Positions 1 to 9,018 of a stretch of DNA of 64,000 bases are shown one piece after another (the stretch's first letter is position 1; each line of letters starts with the position of its first letter). Under the pieces are notes generated by a model. The model did no database searches. It worked only from the letters and a program-made list of their open reading frames with translations, and was not told where the DNA came from. Source of the stretch: Cuneatibacter caecimuris (lineage in GTDB: Bacteria; Bacillota; Clostridia; Lachnospirales; Lachnospiraceae); assembly GCF_004216775.1 (NCBI RefSeq), contig NZ_SGXF01000009.1, positions 40,925 to 104,924 of the forward strand, given 5' to 3'. Made by a program: the position numbers and the translations under genes.

Positions 1-830
1 AGGGCCAGCTGGGCTTTGACGTGATGAATGAATGCGCGAAGCGGGGAATAGAAGCAGTGGGTGTGGACGTGGAGGAAATGGACATCACTGATGCATCTGC
101 GGTTGAACGGGTGATCACAGAGTCCCGGGTGGAAGCGGTAATCCACTGTGCTGCATATACTGCAGTAGATGCTGCTGAAGATAATCCGGACGTGTGTATG
201 AAGGTGAACGCGCAGGGGACGGAGAATATTGCCCGGGTATGCGGGGATTTGGATTTGAAGATGATCTATATCAGCACGGACTATGTGTTTGACGGTGAGG
301 GAGAGCGTCCCTGGCAGCCGGATGACCAGCGCCATCCCCTGAATGTATACGGACAGTCCAAATATGAGGGGGAACTGGCGGTCCAAAAATATCTGGAAAA
401 ATATTTTATTGTCAGAATTGCCTGGGTGTTCGGCGTAAACGGAAAAAATTTCATCAAGACCATGCTCCGTCTGGGCGAGGAGAGGGGCTGTGTCAGCGTA
501 GTGGATGATCAGATCGGTTCCCCTACTTATACTTACGATCTGGCAGTGCTGCTGGTGGATATGGCGGAGAGCGACAAATACGGTATCTACCATGCGACCA
601 ATGAAGGGCTGTGCAGCTGGTATGAGTTCGCCTGCGAGATTTTCCGGCAGGCAGGGATGAGCCAGGTAAAAGTGACGCCGGTTAAAGCCGAAGAGTTCCC
701 GGCAAAAGCCAAACGCCCGTCCAACAGCCGTATGAGTAAAGATAAGCTGGAGGAAAATGGTTTTTCACGCTTGCCTTCCTGGCAGAACGCGTTGGGCCGG
801 TATTTAAAAGAAATCCGCCCGGGTAAATAA
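1..830 (+). CDS. rfbD: dTDP-4-dehydrorhamnose reductase (5' end outside window)
   Basis: NAD(P)H-dependent reduction of dTDP-4-keto-L-rhamnose to dTDP-L-rhamnose, the last step of dTDP-rhamnose synthesis for surface polysaccharide. The reading frame is open at the window edge: before the GTG at 21 the codons from base 3 read GQLGFDV, the tail of the family's N-terminal GxxGQLG nucleotide-binding loop, so only a few residues are missing and the GTG/ATG at 21/24 are internal. The body shows the extended-SDR signature: an ISTDYVFDG strand, then YGQSK supplying the catalytic Tyr and Lys, then RIAWVFG. About 275 residues are visible, close to the usual 280-290. It runs in the same direction as glmM 45 bp downstream. 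A generic NAD-dependent epimerase is less likely given the motif set. Confidence 0.88.
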   Translation, partial: GQLGFDVMNECAKRGIEAVGVDVEEMDITDASAVERVITESRVEAVIHCAAYTAVDAAEDNPDVCMKVNAQGTENIARVCGDLDLKMIYISTDYVFDGEGERPWQPDDQRHPLNVYGQSKYEGELAVQKYLEKYFIVRIAWVFGVNGKNFIKTMLRLGEERGCVSVVDDQIGSPTYTYDLAVLLVDMAESDKYGIYHATNEGLCSWYEFACEIFRQAGMSQVKVTPVKAEEFPAKAKRPSNSRMSKDKLEENGFSRLPSWQNALGRYLKEIRPGK

Positions 831-875
831 CCGGGTTGTGCAACTAAAATTATGAAAAAGAGGGAGAGTTGAAAG

Positions 876-2213
876 ATGGGTAAGTATTTCGGAACAGACG
901 GCTTCCGCGGGGAAGCAAATGTAACGCTGACAGTAGAGCATGCATATAAGGTAGGGCGCTTTTTGGGCTACTATTTCAGCAAAGACCGGAAAGACCGGGC
1001 TCGCATTGTGATCGGAAAAGACACCAGAAGAAGCAGCTATATGTTTGAGTATTCTCTTGTGGCGGGGCTGACCGCATCCGGCGCGGATGTGTACCTTCTG
1101 CATGTTACCACCACACCCAGCGTCAGCTATGTGGTGCGCAGTGAAGACTTTGACTGCGGGATCATGATCACTGCCAGCCATAACCCGTTCTATGACAATG
1201 GGATCAAGATAATCAGCGGCACGGGCGAAAAGATGAACGGAGAGGTTGAGAATCAGATCGAGAGCTATATCGACGGAGATTTTGGTGAGATTCCCATGGC
1301 GACCAGAGATAAGATCGGGCGCACCACGGATTACTCCGCCGGCCGGAACCGTTATATCGGCTATCTGATTTCCCTGGCTACCCGTTCCTTTAAGGGCAAG
1401 AAGGTAGGGCTGGATTGTGCTAACGGGAGCGCGTTTGCGATTGCCAAGAGCGTGTTTGACGCCCTGGGCGCGGATACTCATGTGATCAATTGTGATCCGG
1501 ACGGGCTGAATATCAACACTGACTGCGGTTCCACACATATCGAGCATCTTCAGAAATATGTGGTGGAGAACGGGCTGGATATCGGCTTCGCTTATGACGG
1601 GGACGCGGACCGCTGCCAGGCGGTGGATGACAAGGGCCGGATTATTACAGGCGATCTGATCCTCTATGTGTGCGGCGCTTACATGAAAGAACAGGGCCAA
1701 CTGACAAATAATACAGTGGTGACCACAGTTATGTCCAATCTGGGACTTTATAAAGCGTTTGACGCCATCGGCGTCAATTATGAAAAGACTGCCGTAGGCG
1801 ATAAATATGTATATGAAAATATGGTTCAGAACGGCCACCGTATCGGCGGCGAGGAATCCGGCCATATCATTTTCAGCAAGTACGCTACCACAGGGGACGG
1901 CATTCTGACCTCTCTGAAGCTGATGGAAGTGATGCTGGAGAAGAAGCAGCCTATGAGCAAGCTGGCGGAGCCGGTTCATATTTACCCGCAGCTGCTGAAA
2001 AATGTGACTGTGCCGGATAAAAAGGCGGCGCTGGAGGATGCGCGGGTGCAGGCGGCCGTACAGAAAGTAACGGAGGAGCTGGGCGATGAGGGCAGAATTC
2101 TGGTACGTCCCAGCGGCACAGAGCCTTATGTGCGCGTCATGGTGGAAGCTGCCACGGATGAGATTTGCAGAGAAAAGGTGGAGCAGGTATCAGAGGTGCT
2201 CGCAGCTCTATAA
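876..2213 (+). CDS. glmM: phosphoglucosamine mutase GlmM
   Basis: Interconverts glucosamine-6-phosphate and glucosamine-1-phosphate on the way to UDP-GlcNAc for peptidoglycan. The 445-residue product has all four domains in order: N-terminal GTDGFRGEAN, the phosphoserine loop TASHNP with Ser101 as the phosphorylated catalytic residue, the metal loop DGDADRC near residue 240, the sugar-binding GEESGH, and the C-terminal phosphate-binding RPSGTEPYVR. Length matches the family (about 445-450). The ATG is preceded by a GAGGGAGAG ribosome site. Phosphomannomutases share the fold, but the GEESGH loop and size favour GlmM. It sits between rfbD and an aminotransferase with short gaps, probably in one transcription unit. 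Confidence 0.95.
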   Translation: MGKYFGTDGFRGEANVTLTVEHAYKVGRFLGYYFSKDRKDRARIVIGKDTRRSSYMFEYSLVAGLTASGADVYLLHVTTTPSVSYVVRSEDFDCGIMITASHNPFYDNGIKIISGTGEKMNGEVENQIESYIDGDFGEIPMATRDKIGRTTDYSAGRNRYIGYLISLATRSFKGKKVGLDCANGSAFAIAKSVFDALGADTHVINCDPDGLNINTDCGSTHIEHLQKYVVENGLDIGFAYDGDADRCQAVDDKGRIITGDLILYVCGAYMKEQGQLTNNTVVTTVMSNLGLYKAFDAIGVNYEKTAVGDKYVYENMVQNGHRIGGEESGHIIFSKYATTGDGILTSLKLMEVMLEKKQPMSKLAEPVHIYPQLLKNVTVPDKKAALEDARVQAAVQKVTEELGDEGRILVRPSGTEPYVRVMVEAATDEICREKVEQVSEVLAAL

Positions 2214-2243
2214 CAACAAAATACAGCCGGGAGGAAACAAAAA

Positions 2244-3443
2244 ATGATTGCTGACAGAATGAAACCGCTGGTGGAGAACAATTCCGCCATCCGGATGATG
2301 TTTGAAGAAGGAAAAAAGATGGCTGCCGAGTTTGGCAGTGAAAACGTATATGATTTCAGCCTGGGAAATCCCAATGTGCCAGCACCGGAGTGCGTGAAAC
2401 AGGCCCTGGTGGATATTCTTAACGAAGAAGACCCTGTATTTGTTCATGGTTATATGAGCAACGCCGGGTACGAGGATGTCCGTCAAACCATCGCAGAGTC
2501 CCTGAACAGGAGATTCGGCACTTCCTTTGCGGGTAAAAATCTGGTGATGGTATGCGGCGCGGCCAGCGGGCTGAATATCATTCTGAAAACGATCCTGAAT
2601 CCCGGGGAAGAAGTGGTGGTTTTTGCACCGTATTTCCTGGAATACGGCAATTATGTGCGCAATTTCGACGGAAGGCTTACGGTTATCTCTCCAGACACCG
2701 CTACTTTCCAGCCCAACCTGGCTGAATTTGAAGCAAAGATCAGTGAAAAGACAAGAGCAGTTATTGTAAATTCTCCTCATAATCCCACCGGCGTGGTGTA
2801 TTCTGAGGATACAGTAAAAGAATTGGCTGCTATTATGGACAGAAAGCAGAAAGAATACGGCCATCCCATATTCCTGGTATCCGATGAACCCTACAGGGAA
2901 CTTGCGTATGACGGGGTGGAAGTGCCTTATCTGACGAAATACTATGCCAATACCTTTGTGGGGTATTCCTACAGCAAATCCCTGTCCCTGCCGGGAGAAA
3001 GGATCGGTTATGTGGTGGTGCCTGATGAGATGGAGGACAGCGGGAAGGTGCTGGCCGCACTGGGCATTGCAAACCGGGTGATCGGCTCTGTGAACGCGCC
3101 TTCCCTGATGCAGCGTGTGATCGCCCGCTGCGTGGACGCCAGAACAGATGTGGAAGCTTATGACAGAAACAGAAACCTGCTGTACCAGAGCCTCCGCTCC
3201 TACGGATTTGAATGTATCAAACCCCAGGGCGCGTTCTATCTGTTTGTAAAGTCTCCTGAAGAGGATGAAAAAGCGTTTTGTGCAAAAGCTAAGGAAAAAC
3301 ATATTCTGATTGTGCCCGGAAGCTCTTTTGCCTGCCCGGGATATGTCAGAATCGCATATTGTGTTTCCTACGAGACAATTCAAAATTCTCTGCCGGCCTT
3401 CAGCGCTCTGGCAGAGGACTATGGCCTGAAGCCGGAGGCATGA
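2244..3443 (+). CDS. pyridoxal phosphate-dependent class I/II aminotransferase
   Basis: Fold-type I PLP aminotransferase of the aspartate aminotransferase superfamily, 399 residues. Visible landmarks are the cofactor loop CGAASGLN, the NSPHNPTGVV segment that contacts PLP, VSDEPYRELAYDG with the Asp that pairs with the pyridine nitrogen, the SYSKSLSLPGERIGY segment with the Schiff-base lysine, and the terminal Arg region (YVRIAYC) that binds the substrate carboxylate. The start has a GGGAGG site 9 bases upstream. The next gene begins 1 bp after the stop codon, so the two are probably translationally coupled. The amino acid substrate cannot be read from sequence; aspartate or an aromatic or branched amino acid are all possible. 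Confidence 0.85.
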   Translation: MIADRMKPLVENNSAIRMMFEEGKKMAAEFGSENVYDFSLGNPNVPAPECVKQALVDILNEEDPVFVHGYMSNAGYEDVRQTIAESLNRRFGTSFAGKNLVMVCGAASGLNIILKTILNPGEEVVVFAPYFLEYGNYVRNFDGRLTVISPDTATFQPNLAEFEAKISEKTRAVIVNSPHNPTGVVYSEDTVKELAAIMDRKQKEYGHPIFLVSDEPYRELAYDGVEVPYLTKYYANTFVGYSYSKSLSLPGERIGYVVVPDEMEDSGKVLAALGIANRVIGSVNAPSLMQRVIARCVDARTDVEAYDRNRNLLYQSLRSYGFECIKPQGAFYLFVKSPEEDEKAFCAKAKEKHILIVPGSSFACPGYVRIAYCVSYETIQNSLPAFSALAEDYGLKPEA

Positions 3444-3444
3444 C

Positions 3445-4506
3445 ATGAGAGCATGGGAAAAAAATATCCGGCGGGTGGAGCCATATGTTCCGGGGGAACA
3501 GCCGGACAGCCCGAAAATGATAAAGCTGAATACAAATGAAAACCCTTATCCGCCTGCGCCTGGGGTGCAGGCGGCCTGCAGGGATTTTGACGCGGAAAGC
3601 CTGCGCCTGTATCCGGACCCGTCCTGCCGGGAACTGGCCCATGAGCTGGCTGCCTGTTATGGGCTTGAGGATGGGCAGATATTTGTGGGAGTCGGTTCTG
3701 ACGATGTGCTGGCCATGGCGTTTCTGACCTTTTTCAATTCAGACAGGCCGGTGCTGTTTCCTGATATTACGTATTCATTTTATGACGTGTGGGCGGATCT
3801 GTTCAGGATACCTTTTGAACGGCCTGCGCTGGATGAGGAGTTCCGGATCAGAAAAGAGGACTATTACAGAGAAAACGGAGGAATCATATTTCCGAATCCC
3901 AATGCGCCCACCTCTTTGTTTCTGCCACTGAAAGATGTGGAGGATATCGTGGCGCACAATCAGGATTCTGTGGTTATTATAGATGAAGCCTATGTGGATT
4001 TTGCGGAAGAATCAGCGCTTCCATTGCTGAAGAAATATGAAAATCTTCTGGTGGTCCAGACTTTTTCAAAATCCCGTTCCATGGCCGGCATGCGTATTGG
4101 CTTTGCCTGCGGTTCCCCCAGGCTGATCCAGGCCATGAAGGACGTGAAGGAATCCTACAATTCCTATACGATGAACCGCACCTCTCTGCGCCTGGGGGTA
4201 CAGGCAGTCCGGGACAAAGCCTACTTCCGGGAGACTGTTGAGCGTATTATCCGCACCAGAGAAAAAGCAAAAGAGCGGATGGCTTCTTTGGGATTTATTT
4301 TTCCGGATTCCCAGGCCAACTTCCTGTTTGTCCACCACCCTGAAAAAGACGCCGGTGAGATTTTCAGCAAACTGAAGGAGCGGGAAATTTATGTGCGCCA
4401 CTGGGACAGGCCCAGGATCTCAGGCTGGCTGAGAATTACCATTGGAACAGAAGACCAGATGGAGCGGCTTTACGAAGCTCTGGAAGAAATTCTGAAAGAA
4501 AAATAA
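3445..4506 (+). CDS. hisC: histidinol-phosphate aminotransferase-like protein
   Basis: 353-residue PLP enzyme of the HisC family, which transaminates imidazole-acetol phosphate in histidine synthesis. The N-terminal KLNTNENPYPPAPG motif is diagnostic for HisC/CobD-type enzymes; GVGSDDVLAM, FPNPNAPTS, IIDEAYVDF and the lysine segment QTFSKSRSMAGMRIGF follow in canonical order, and RISGWLRITIG closes the C-terminus. No other his gene is nearby. The enzyme is instead coupled to the preceding aminotransferase and followed by lipid/envelope genes, so it may be a housekeeping HisC that is not in a his operon, or a paralogue with another substrate. CobD-type threonine-phosphate decarboxylase is possible but less likely. 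Confidence 0.82.
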   Translation: MRAWEKNIRRVEPYVPGEQPDSPKMIKLNTNENPYPPAPGVQAACRDFDAESLRLYPDPSCRELAHELAACYGLEDGQIFVGVGSDDVLAMAFLTFFNSDRPVLFPDITYSFYDVWADLFRIPFERPALDEEFRIRKEDYYRENGGIIFPNPNAPTSLFLPLKDVEDIVAHNQDSVVIIDEAYVDFAEESALPLLKKYENLLVVQTFSKSRSMAGMRIGFACGSPRLIQAMKDVKESYNSYTMNRTSLRLGVQAVRDKAYFRETVERIIRTREKAKERMASLGFIFPDSQANFLFVHHPEKDAGEIFSKLKEREIYVRHWDRPRISGWLRITIGTEDQMERLYEALEEILKEK

Positions 4507-4535
4507 TCAGAATACGGCGGCGGAAAGGAAACACG

Positions 4536-5651
4536 ATGAATGTATTGATTCTTTCCTGCAATACAGGGCAGGGGCATAACGCTGCGGGCAGGGCGGTCAA
4601 GGAAGAGCTGGAGCGGAGGGGGATTGCCTGCGAAATGCGGGATATGCTGGCGATGAAGCGGGAACGCAGTTCCAGAACCGCTTCGCGGATTTACGTGAGT
4701 GTTACCACGAAGGCGCCGAAGGCGTTCGGGTGTATTTATCATGTGGGCGCCTTCATCAGCAATGCCAAAATCCACTCTCCGGTTTACTGGGCCAATGCCC
4801 TGTGCGCCAAAAATCTGAAAGAGTATATTGAGAGAAAAGGGTTTGACTGTGTGGTTGCGCCCCATCTGTTTCCGGCTGAAACCATGACCTATCTGCGCAG
4901 CCATTATGGACTTCGTATTCCCTGCTTTGCAGTGGCTACCGATTATGCCAGCATTCCTTTCTGGGAAGAAACGCGGATGGACGTATACTTTATTCCTCAT
5001 TCTGATCTGACAGAGGAATTTTCCGGAAAGGGAATTCCTGTGGAACGGCTGGTGGCTTCCGGCATTCCGGTGTCCCGGCAGTTTCAGGGAGAACGGAAAA
5101 CAGGAGAGGCCAGAAAGAGGCTGGGGTGTGCGGATGCGGATTATGTGTTCACTCTGATGTCGGGAAGCATGGGATTCGGGCATCTGGCGGATACTGTCCG
5201 GGAATTGTTGAAAAAAGGGAGTTCCAAAACCAGAATATACGTGCTGGGCGGGAACAATGAAACGCTGAAAAACCGACTGAGAGGAGATTTTGCAGGGGAC
5301 GGCCGGGTAGAAATAGTAGATTATACAGAGCAGGCGGCAAGCTATATGGATGCTTGTGATGTGCTGATCACGAAACCCGGCGGCCTGACTACGACAGAGG
5401 CTGCGGTGCGGGAAGTGCCGCTGGTGCATTCTGCGCCGATACCAGGGTGTGAGACGGCAAATGTACAGTTTTTTTCCGCAAGAGGAATGTCTGTGGAAGC
5501 GAAAGATGAAAAGCAGGCTGCCGCGCTTGCCTGGCAGCTGGCTGAATGTTCAGAGCTGCGCGTGAATATGATGGAAGCGCAGAGAAGGGAAATCCCAAAG
5601 AATGGAGCGGCCCGCATCTGCGATTATATTCAGCAGGCGCTGGACGGATGA
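4536..5651 (+). CDS. MGDG synthase-type glycosyltransferase (GT28)
   Basis: 371-residue GT-B glycosyltransferase resembling UgtP/MurG. These enzymes transfer a hexose from UDP-sugar to diacylglycerol at the inner face of the membrane to make glycolipid. The N-terminus reads LILSCNTGQGHNAAGRAV, the glycine-rich acceptor loop typical of MGDG synthase N-domains; the C-terminal domain has LMSGSMGFGH and the UDP-sugar site TKPGGLTTTEAAVREVP, then PIPGCETANVQFF. No signal peptide or membrane span is seen, as expected for a peripheral enzyme. A GGAAAGGA site precedes the ATG. Neighbouring plsY 21 bp downstream supports a joint role in membrane lipid synthesis. MurG itself is less likely because the N-terminal loop and cluster differ. 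Confidence 0.85.
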   Translation: MNVLILSCNTGQGHNAAGRAVKEELERRGIACEMRDMLAMKRERSSRTASRIYVSVTTKAPKAFGCIYHVGAFISNAKIHSPVYWANALCAKNLKEYIERKGFDCVVAPHLFPAETMTYLRSHYGLRIPCFAVATDYASIPFWEETRMDVYFIPHSDLTEEFSGKGIPVERLVASGIPVSRQFQGERKTGEARKRLGCADADYVFTLMSGSMGFGHLADTVRELLKKGSSKTRIYVLGGNNETLKNRLRGDFAGDGRVEIVDYTEQAASYMDACDVLITKPGGLTTTEAAVREVPLVHSAPIPGCETANVQFFSARGMSVEAKDEKQAAALAWQLAECSELRVNMMEAQRREIPKNGAARICDYIQQALDG

Positions 5652-5672
5652 GAAGACAAAAGGAGGAAAGCC

Positions 5673-6314
5673 ATGAGGGAATGGGTCAGAGAAATGCTGC
5701 AGAATAATTATCTGATATTTATAGCGCTGGGCTATCTGGCAGGCGGCGTTCTGTTCAGCTATTATATTCCGAAATGCCTGAAGCATGTGGATGTGACCGA
5801 CAGCAGTCCGGACCGTAATCCCGGGGCTTTTAACGCGATTAAAGAAACCGGTCCTGTGGTGGGCGGTATCTGTCTGCTATGTGATATTGCAAAGGGCTAT
5901 CTGGTGATTTCTTATGCAGTGCCCTTTCTGGATATCAGGAATCCCTGGTTCGGCCTGGTGCTGCTGGCGCCAGTGGCAGGGCATGCCTACTCCATCATGC
6001 GGCATTTTTCAGGCGGAAAGGCGATTGCAGTCAGCTTTGGCGTCCTGCTGGGATTACTGCCCCTGCAGTGGCATGTGCTGATTCTGGCGGCTTCGTACAT
6101 AATTTTTTCTTCGATGCGGTCCATAAAACCAAATGAACGCAGGAGCGTGTATGCATTCGGTGTTTTGAATCTCTATGCAGTATGTACCTGGCTGCTGGGG
6201 AGAACGCCGGGAGTCTGCCTGGGAATTATCGGAATGACTGTGATCGTGATGCAGAAGAACTGGAAAGACGCCAGGCTGGGAGAATTGCTCCAGCATTATC
6301 TGGGAAGAAAATAA
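5673..6314 (+). CDS. plsY: glycerol-3-phosphate acyltransferase PlsY family
   Basis: Membrane acyltransferase using acyl-phosphate to acylate sn-1 of glycerol-3-phosphate, the first step of phospholipid synthesis in most Firmicutes. 213 residues with five to six hydrophobic spans. The three PlsY motifs are recognisable: the first-helix segment (GVLFSYYIPK), the NPGAFNA segment in loop two, and GHAYSIMRHFSGGKAIA in loop three, matching the family GH..F.GGKG.A pattern. The first motif is divergent from the usual GSIP, so this may be a second, specialised PlsY. It directly follows the glycolipid glycosyltransferase. An intrinsic terminator begins 12 bp after the stop codon. Confidence 0.85.
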   Translation: MREWVREMLQNNYLIFIALGYLAGGVLFSYYIPKCLKHVDVTDSSPDRNPGAFNAIKETGPVVGGICLLCDIAKGYLVISYAVPFLDIRNPWFGLVLLAPVAGHAYSIMRHFSGGKAIAVSFGVLLGLLPLQWHVLILAASYIIFSSMRSIKPNERRSVYAFGVLNLYAVCTWLLGRTPGVCLGIIGMTVIVMQKNWKDARLGELLQHYLGRK

Positions 6315-6325
6315 CTGCAAAACCG

Positions 6326-6371
6326 GCGGCCGGAAGCATCAATTTGCCTGATGATTCCCGGCCGCTTTTTT
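6326..6371 (+). terminator. intrinsic terminator after plsY
   Basis: GCGGCCGG (6326-6333) pairs with CCGGCCGC (6358-6365) and is followed by six T residues. An inner CATCA/TGATG pairing extends the stem. The T-run and right arm lie inside the 3' end of the convergent MATE gene. Confidence 0.8.
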
Positions 6372-7688
6372 CAGCCATTTGCCGCTGTAAATCCGATGCA
6401 GGAAGATTATGGCACGGAAGGTCCAGTCCACCATCATAGCCAGCCATACGCCCACTGCTTCAAAATCGAACGCAATGGCGAAAACATAGGCCATACCGAT
6501 CCGGCAGACCCACATCAGGACGACGGAAACCACCATCGGAAATTTGGCGTCGCCTGCGGCCCGCATGGCGTTTGGAAGGACAAAGGATGCGGGCCAGATC
6601 AGGATACAGCCAGCGCCGTGGATGAACATCATGGTTTTCGCTAGCTCCTGGGCTTCGGGCGACAGAGAAAACAGACCAACGATTCCCGGGATAAATAGGA
6701 TTACCGACAGATTGATCAGTCCCATACTGATATACACCAGTTTCAGGAATTTTTTCACATATCTCGTAGCCTCTTCCAGACATCCTGCTCCGACACATTG
6801 CCCGACCACGGTGATGAGAGCCAGGCCCATAGCGGAACCGGTGATGCACTGGAGGCCTGCCACAGAACCGGTGACGGCATTGGCAGCGATGGCAGCGGTT
6901 CCAAAAGTGGATACTAGGCTGGAGAGAAGCAGTTTTCCGATTTGGAAAATACTGTTTTCCAGGCCGGCGGGGATACCGATTGCCAGTATCTCCCGGATCA
7001 TTTTAAAATCCGGTTTCCAGACCAGGCGGCGGCTCAGATGAATCAGAGAATCCTGATTATGTATCACAAGATACATCAGTACGGCGGCTGCCAGACGGGA
7101 GGTCAGCGTTGAGACGCCAGCGCCTGCGGAACCCATATGCAGCCCGTAAATCAGCAGCATATTGCCGCAGATATTCAAAAGATTCATGACAAAGGAGATT
7201 TTCATGGAAACCTTGGAATTCCCCATGGATCTGCACAGTGCGGCCCCGGCATTGTAAATTCCCAGAAAAGGGAAGGACAGTGCGGTGAGATAGAAATATG
7301 TAACAGCGTTGTCCATAACATCCGTTCCGATATTCCCATAGATACCCTGAAGAATATATCGGTTGCCGGCCAATGCCGCCGCAGAGATGATAATTGCCAG
7401 GACCGTAACAGAAAGCATGAGCTGGTCCGCGCTCCGGGATGCCCCGGCCTGGTCCCGGCGGCCGATATACTGAGCCGAAATGACCGCCCCGCCGGTAGCC
7501 ATAGCGGAAAAAACCTGAATCAATAGAATATTGATCGTGTCCACCAGAGAAATTCCTGATACTGCAGCTTCACCTGCGGCCGAAACCATGACGATGTCCG
7601 CCATGCCTACTGTAACGCCCAGCAGCTGTTCGATGATCAGCGGAATAATCAGTTTTTTTAAATCTTTGGTAGTGAACATGGATTGCAT
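6339..7688 (-). CDS. MATE family efflux transporter
   Basis: 449-residue polytopic membrane protein with about twelve hydrophobic segments arranged as two repeated MatE domains. Drug or metabolite efflux is driven by a sodium or proton gradient in this family. The first half begins LIIPLIIEQLLGVTVGMADIVMVS and the second half repeats the pattern with AIGIPAGLENSIFQIGKLLLSSLVSTFG, the typical MATE internal duplication. The length matches the family (about 450). The ATG is preceded by AAAGGC 7 bases upstream. It converges on plsY, and its last codons overlap the plsY terminator. Its own promoter must lie in the 277-bp gap shared with hrcA. Substrate unknown. Confidence 0.92.
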   Translation of the reverse strand: MQSMFTTKDLKKLIIPLIIEQLLGVTVGMADIVMVSAAGEAAVSGISLVDTINILLIQVFSAMATGGAVISAQYIGRRDQAGASRSADQLMLSVTVLAIIISAAALAGNRYILQGIYGNIGTDVMDNAVTYFYLTALSFPFLGIYNAGAALCRSMGNSKVSMKISFVMNLLNICGNMLLIYGLHMGSAGAGVSTLTSRLAAAVLMYLVIHNQDSLIHLSRRLVWKPDFKMIREILAIGIPAGLENSIFQIGKLLLSSLVSTFGTAAIAANAVTGSVAGLQCITGSAMGLALITVVGQCVGAGCLEEATRYVKKFLKLVYISMGLINLSVILFIPGIVGLFSLSPEAQELAKTMMFIHGAGCILIWPASFVLPNAMRAAGDAKFPMVVSVVLMWVCRIGMAYVFAIAFDFEAVGVWLAMMVDWTFRAIIFLHRIYSGKWLKKAAGNHQAN

Positions 7689-7876
7689 GATGCTGCCTTT
7701 CTTTTTCTTTCACAGAAGAATCTTGCCCTGAGTTTATTTTCTATATATTATATCATTGTGCCGGAGGATGGGTAAAAGAAAAACCAGTCTGATATTGACT
7801 ATTTCATCTCATTTTTAGAACAATTTTGCATTTTATAATGTTTATGATTTCTTTAGAAAAAAAATCGCGAAAAGTG

Positions 7877-7905
7877 TTGACAAAGAAGAGCGGCAGTGCT
7901 ATCTT
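7877..7905 (+). promoter_or_regulatory. sigma-A promoter of the hrcA operon
   Basis: TTGACA (7877-7882) and TATCTT (7900-7905) are separated by exactly 17 bp. The predicted transcription start falls at about 7912, so the CIRCE operator covers the first transcribed bases. Confidence 0.85.
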
Positions 7906-7917
7906 ATCATATAGATA

Positions 7918-7944
7918 TTAGCACTCAATAAGTTCGAGTGCTAA
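7918..7944 (+). promoter_or_regulatory. CIRCE operator (HrcA binding site)
   Basis: TTAGCACTC (7918-7926), nine bases, then GAGTGCTAA (7936-7944): a perfect match to the CIRCE consensus TTAGCACTC-N9-GAGTGCTAA. The HrcA repressor encoded just downstream binds here, giving autoregulated heat-shock control of hrcA-grpE-dnaK-dnaJ. Confidence 0.97.
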
Positions 7945-7965
7945 TAAAAAAGGAGGCGACGGAGA

Positions 7966-9003
7966 ATGAATCTGGATGACCGCAAGATGAAGATCCTGAA
8001 AGCGATTATCCGCACATATCTGGACACAGGGGAGCCGGTGGGTTCCAGGACCATTTCCAAATATGCAGACCTGAATCTCAGCTCCGCCACCATCCGCAAC
8101 GAAATGGCAGATTTGGAAGAGCTGGGCCTGATTCTTCAGCCTCACACTTCCGCAGGGCGGATCCCTTCAGATAAGGGGTATCGCCTTTATGTGGATCAGA
8201 TGATGGAGGAGAAGGACAGAGAAATTTCTGATATGAAGGAGCTGATGATCCAGCGGGTGGACCGGGTGGAGGTGCTGCTGAGTCAGATGGCCAGGCTGCT
8301 GGCAGCCAACACCAATTATGCCACTATGATTTCAGCCCCCAGATACCGGGGGAGCAAGCTGAAGTTCATTCAGCTTTCCAGGATGGAAGGCGGTAAGCTG
8401 CTGACAGTCATCGTGATCGATGGCAATGTGGTGAAAAACACAATCCTGGATATCTGTGAGGAAATCTCCCAGGAAGAGCTGCTGTCCCTGAATGTGCTGC
8501 TGAACAGCGCGTTGAACGGGCTTTCCATTGAGCAGATTAATCTGGAAGTGATTACCAGACTAAAAGAGGCCGCAGGTGACCACAGTGGAATAGTAGGGGC
8601 CGTGCTGGAAGCAGTGGCCAATGCGATCAGGCTGGATGAGGAACATCCTCAGATTTATACCAGCGGAGCCACGAATATCTTCAAATATCCGGAATTGAGC
8701 GACGGCCAGAAAGCCAGTGAACTGTTGGGCGCTTTTGAAGAAAAACAGCAGCTGGCAGAGCTGCTGAACGAAACCCTGCAGCAGGATTCAGAAAATACAG
8801 GGATTCAGATCTATATCGGGGAAGAAACTCCGGCGGAAGCCATGAAGGACTGCAGCGTGGTGACTGCAAACTATGATCTGGGCGAGGGTATGCGCGGAAC
8901 CATCGGTATTGTAGGCCCGAAGCGGATGGACTATGAAAAAGTGGTGGGAACGCTGAAGACAGTTAAAGAACAATTGGATTCCATCTATAAAAAGAACCAA
9001 TAG
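7966..9003 (+). CDS. hrcA: heat-inducible transcription repressor HrcA
   Basis: 345-residue repressor of the class I heat-shock genes; it binds CIRCE and is kept active by the GroE chaperonin. The N-terminal winged helix is clear: LDDRKMKILKAIIRTYLDTG, GSRTISKYADLNLSSATIRNEMADLEELG, then the wing with HTSAGRIPSDKGYRLYVDQM. The remainder is the GAF-like and dimerisation region, ending in RGTIGIVGPKRMDYEKVV, a strongly conserved HrcA block. Length is typical (about 340-350). An AAAGGAGG site precedes the ATG. It is the first gene of the heat-shock operon. Confidence 0.97.
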   Translation: MNLDDRKMKILKAIIRTYLDTGEPVGSRTISKYADLNLSSATIRNEMADLEELGLILQPHTSAGRIPSDKGYRLYVDQMMEEKDREISDMKELMIQRVDRVEVLLSQMARLLAANTNYATMISAPRYRGSKLKFIQLSRMEGGKLLTVIVIDGNVVKNTILDICEEISQEELLSLNVLLNSALNGLSIEQINLEVITRLKEAAGDHSGIVGAVLEAVANAIRLDEEHPQIYTSGATNIFKYPELSDGQKASELLGAFEEKQQLAELLNETLQQDSENTGIQIYIGEETPAEAMKDCSVVTANYDLGEGMRGTIGIVGPKRMDYEKVVGTLKTVKEQLDSIYKKNQ

Positions 9004-9018
9004 AAAGGCAGGTATACC

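Noticed and set aside
804..1979. 391-codon antisense ORF opposite glmM, and similar long antisense ORFs at 2208-3446, 10176-11270, 18623-19846 and 56392-57750
   Set aside because: Each lies fully opposite a well-supported gene, has Cys/His/Leu-rich unnatural composition, no ribosome site and no recognisable domain; an effect of codon bias in GC-moderate genes.
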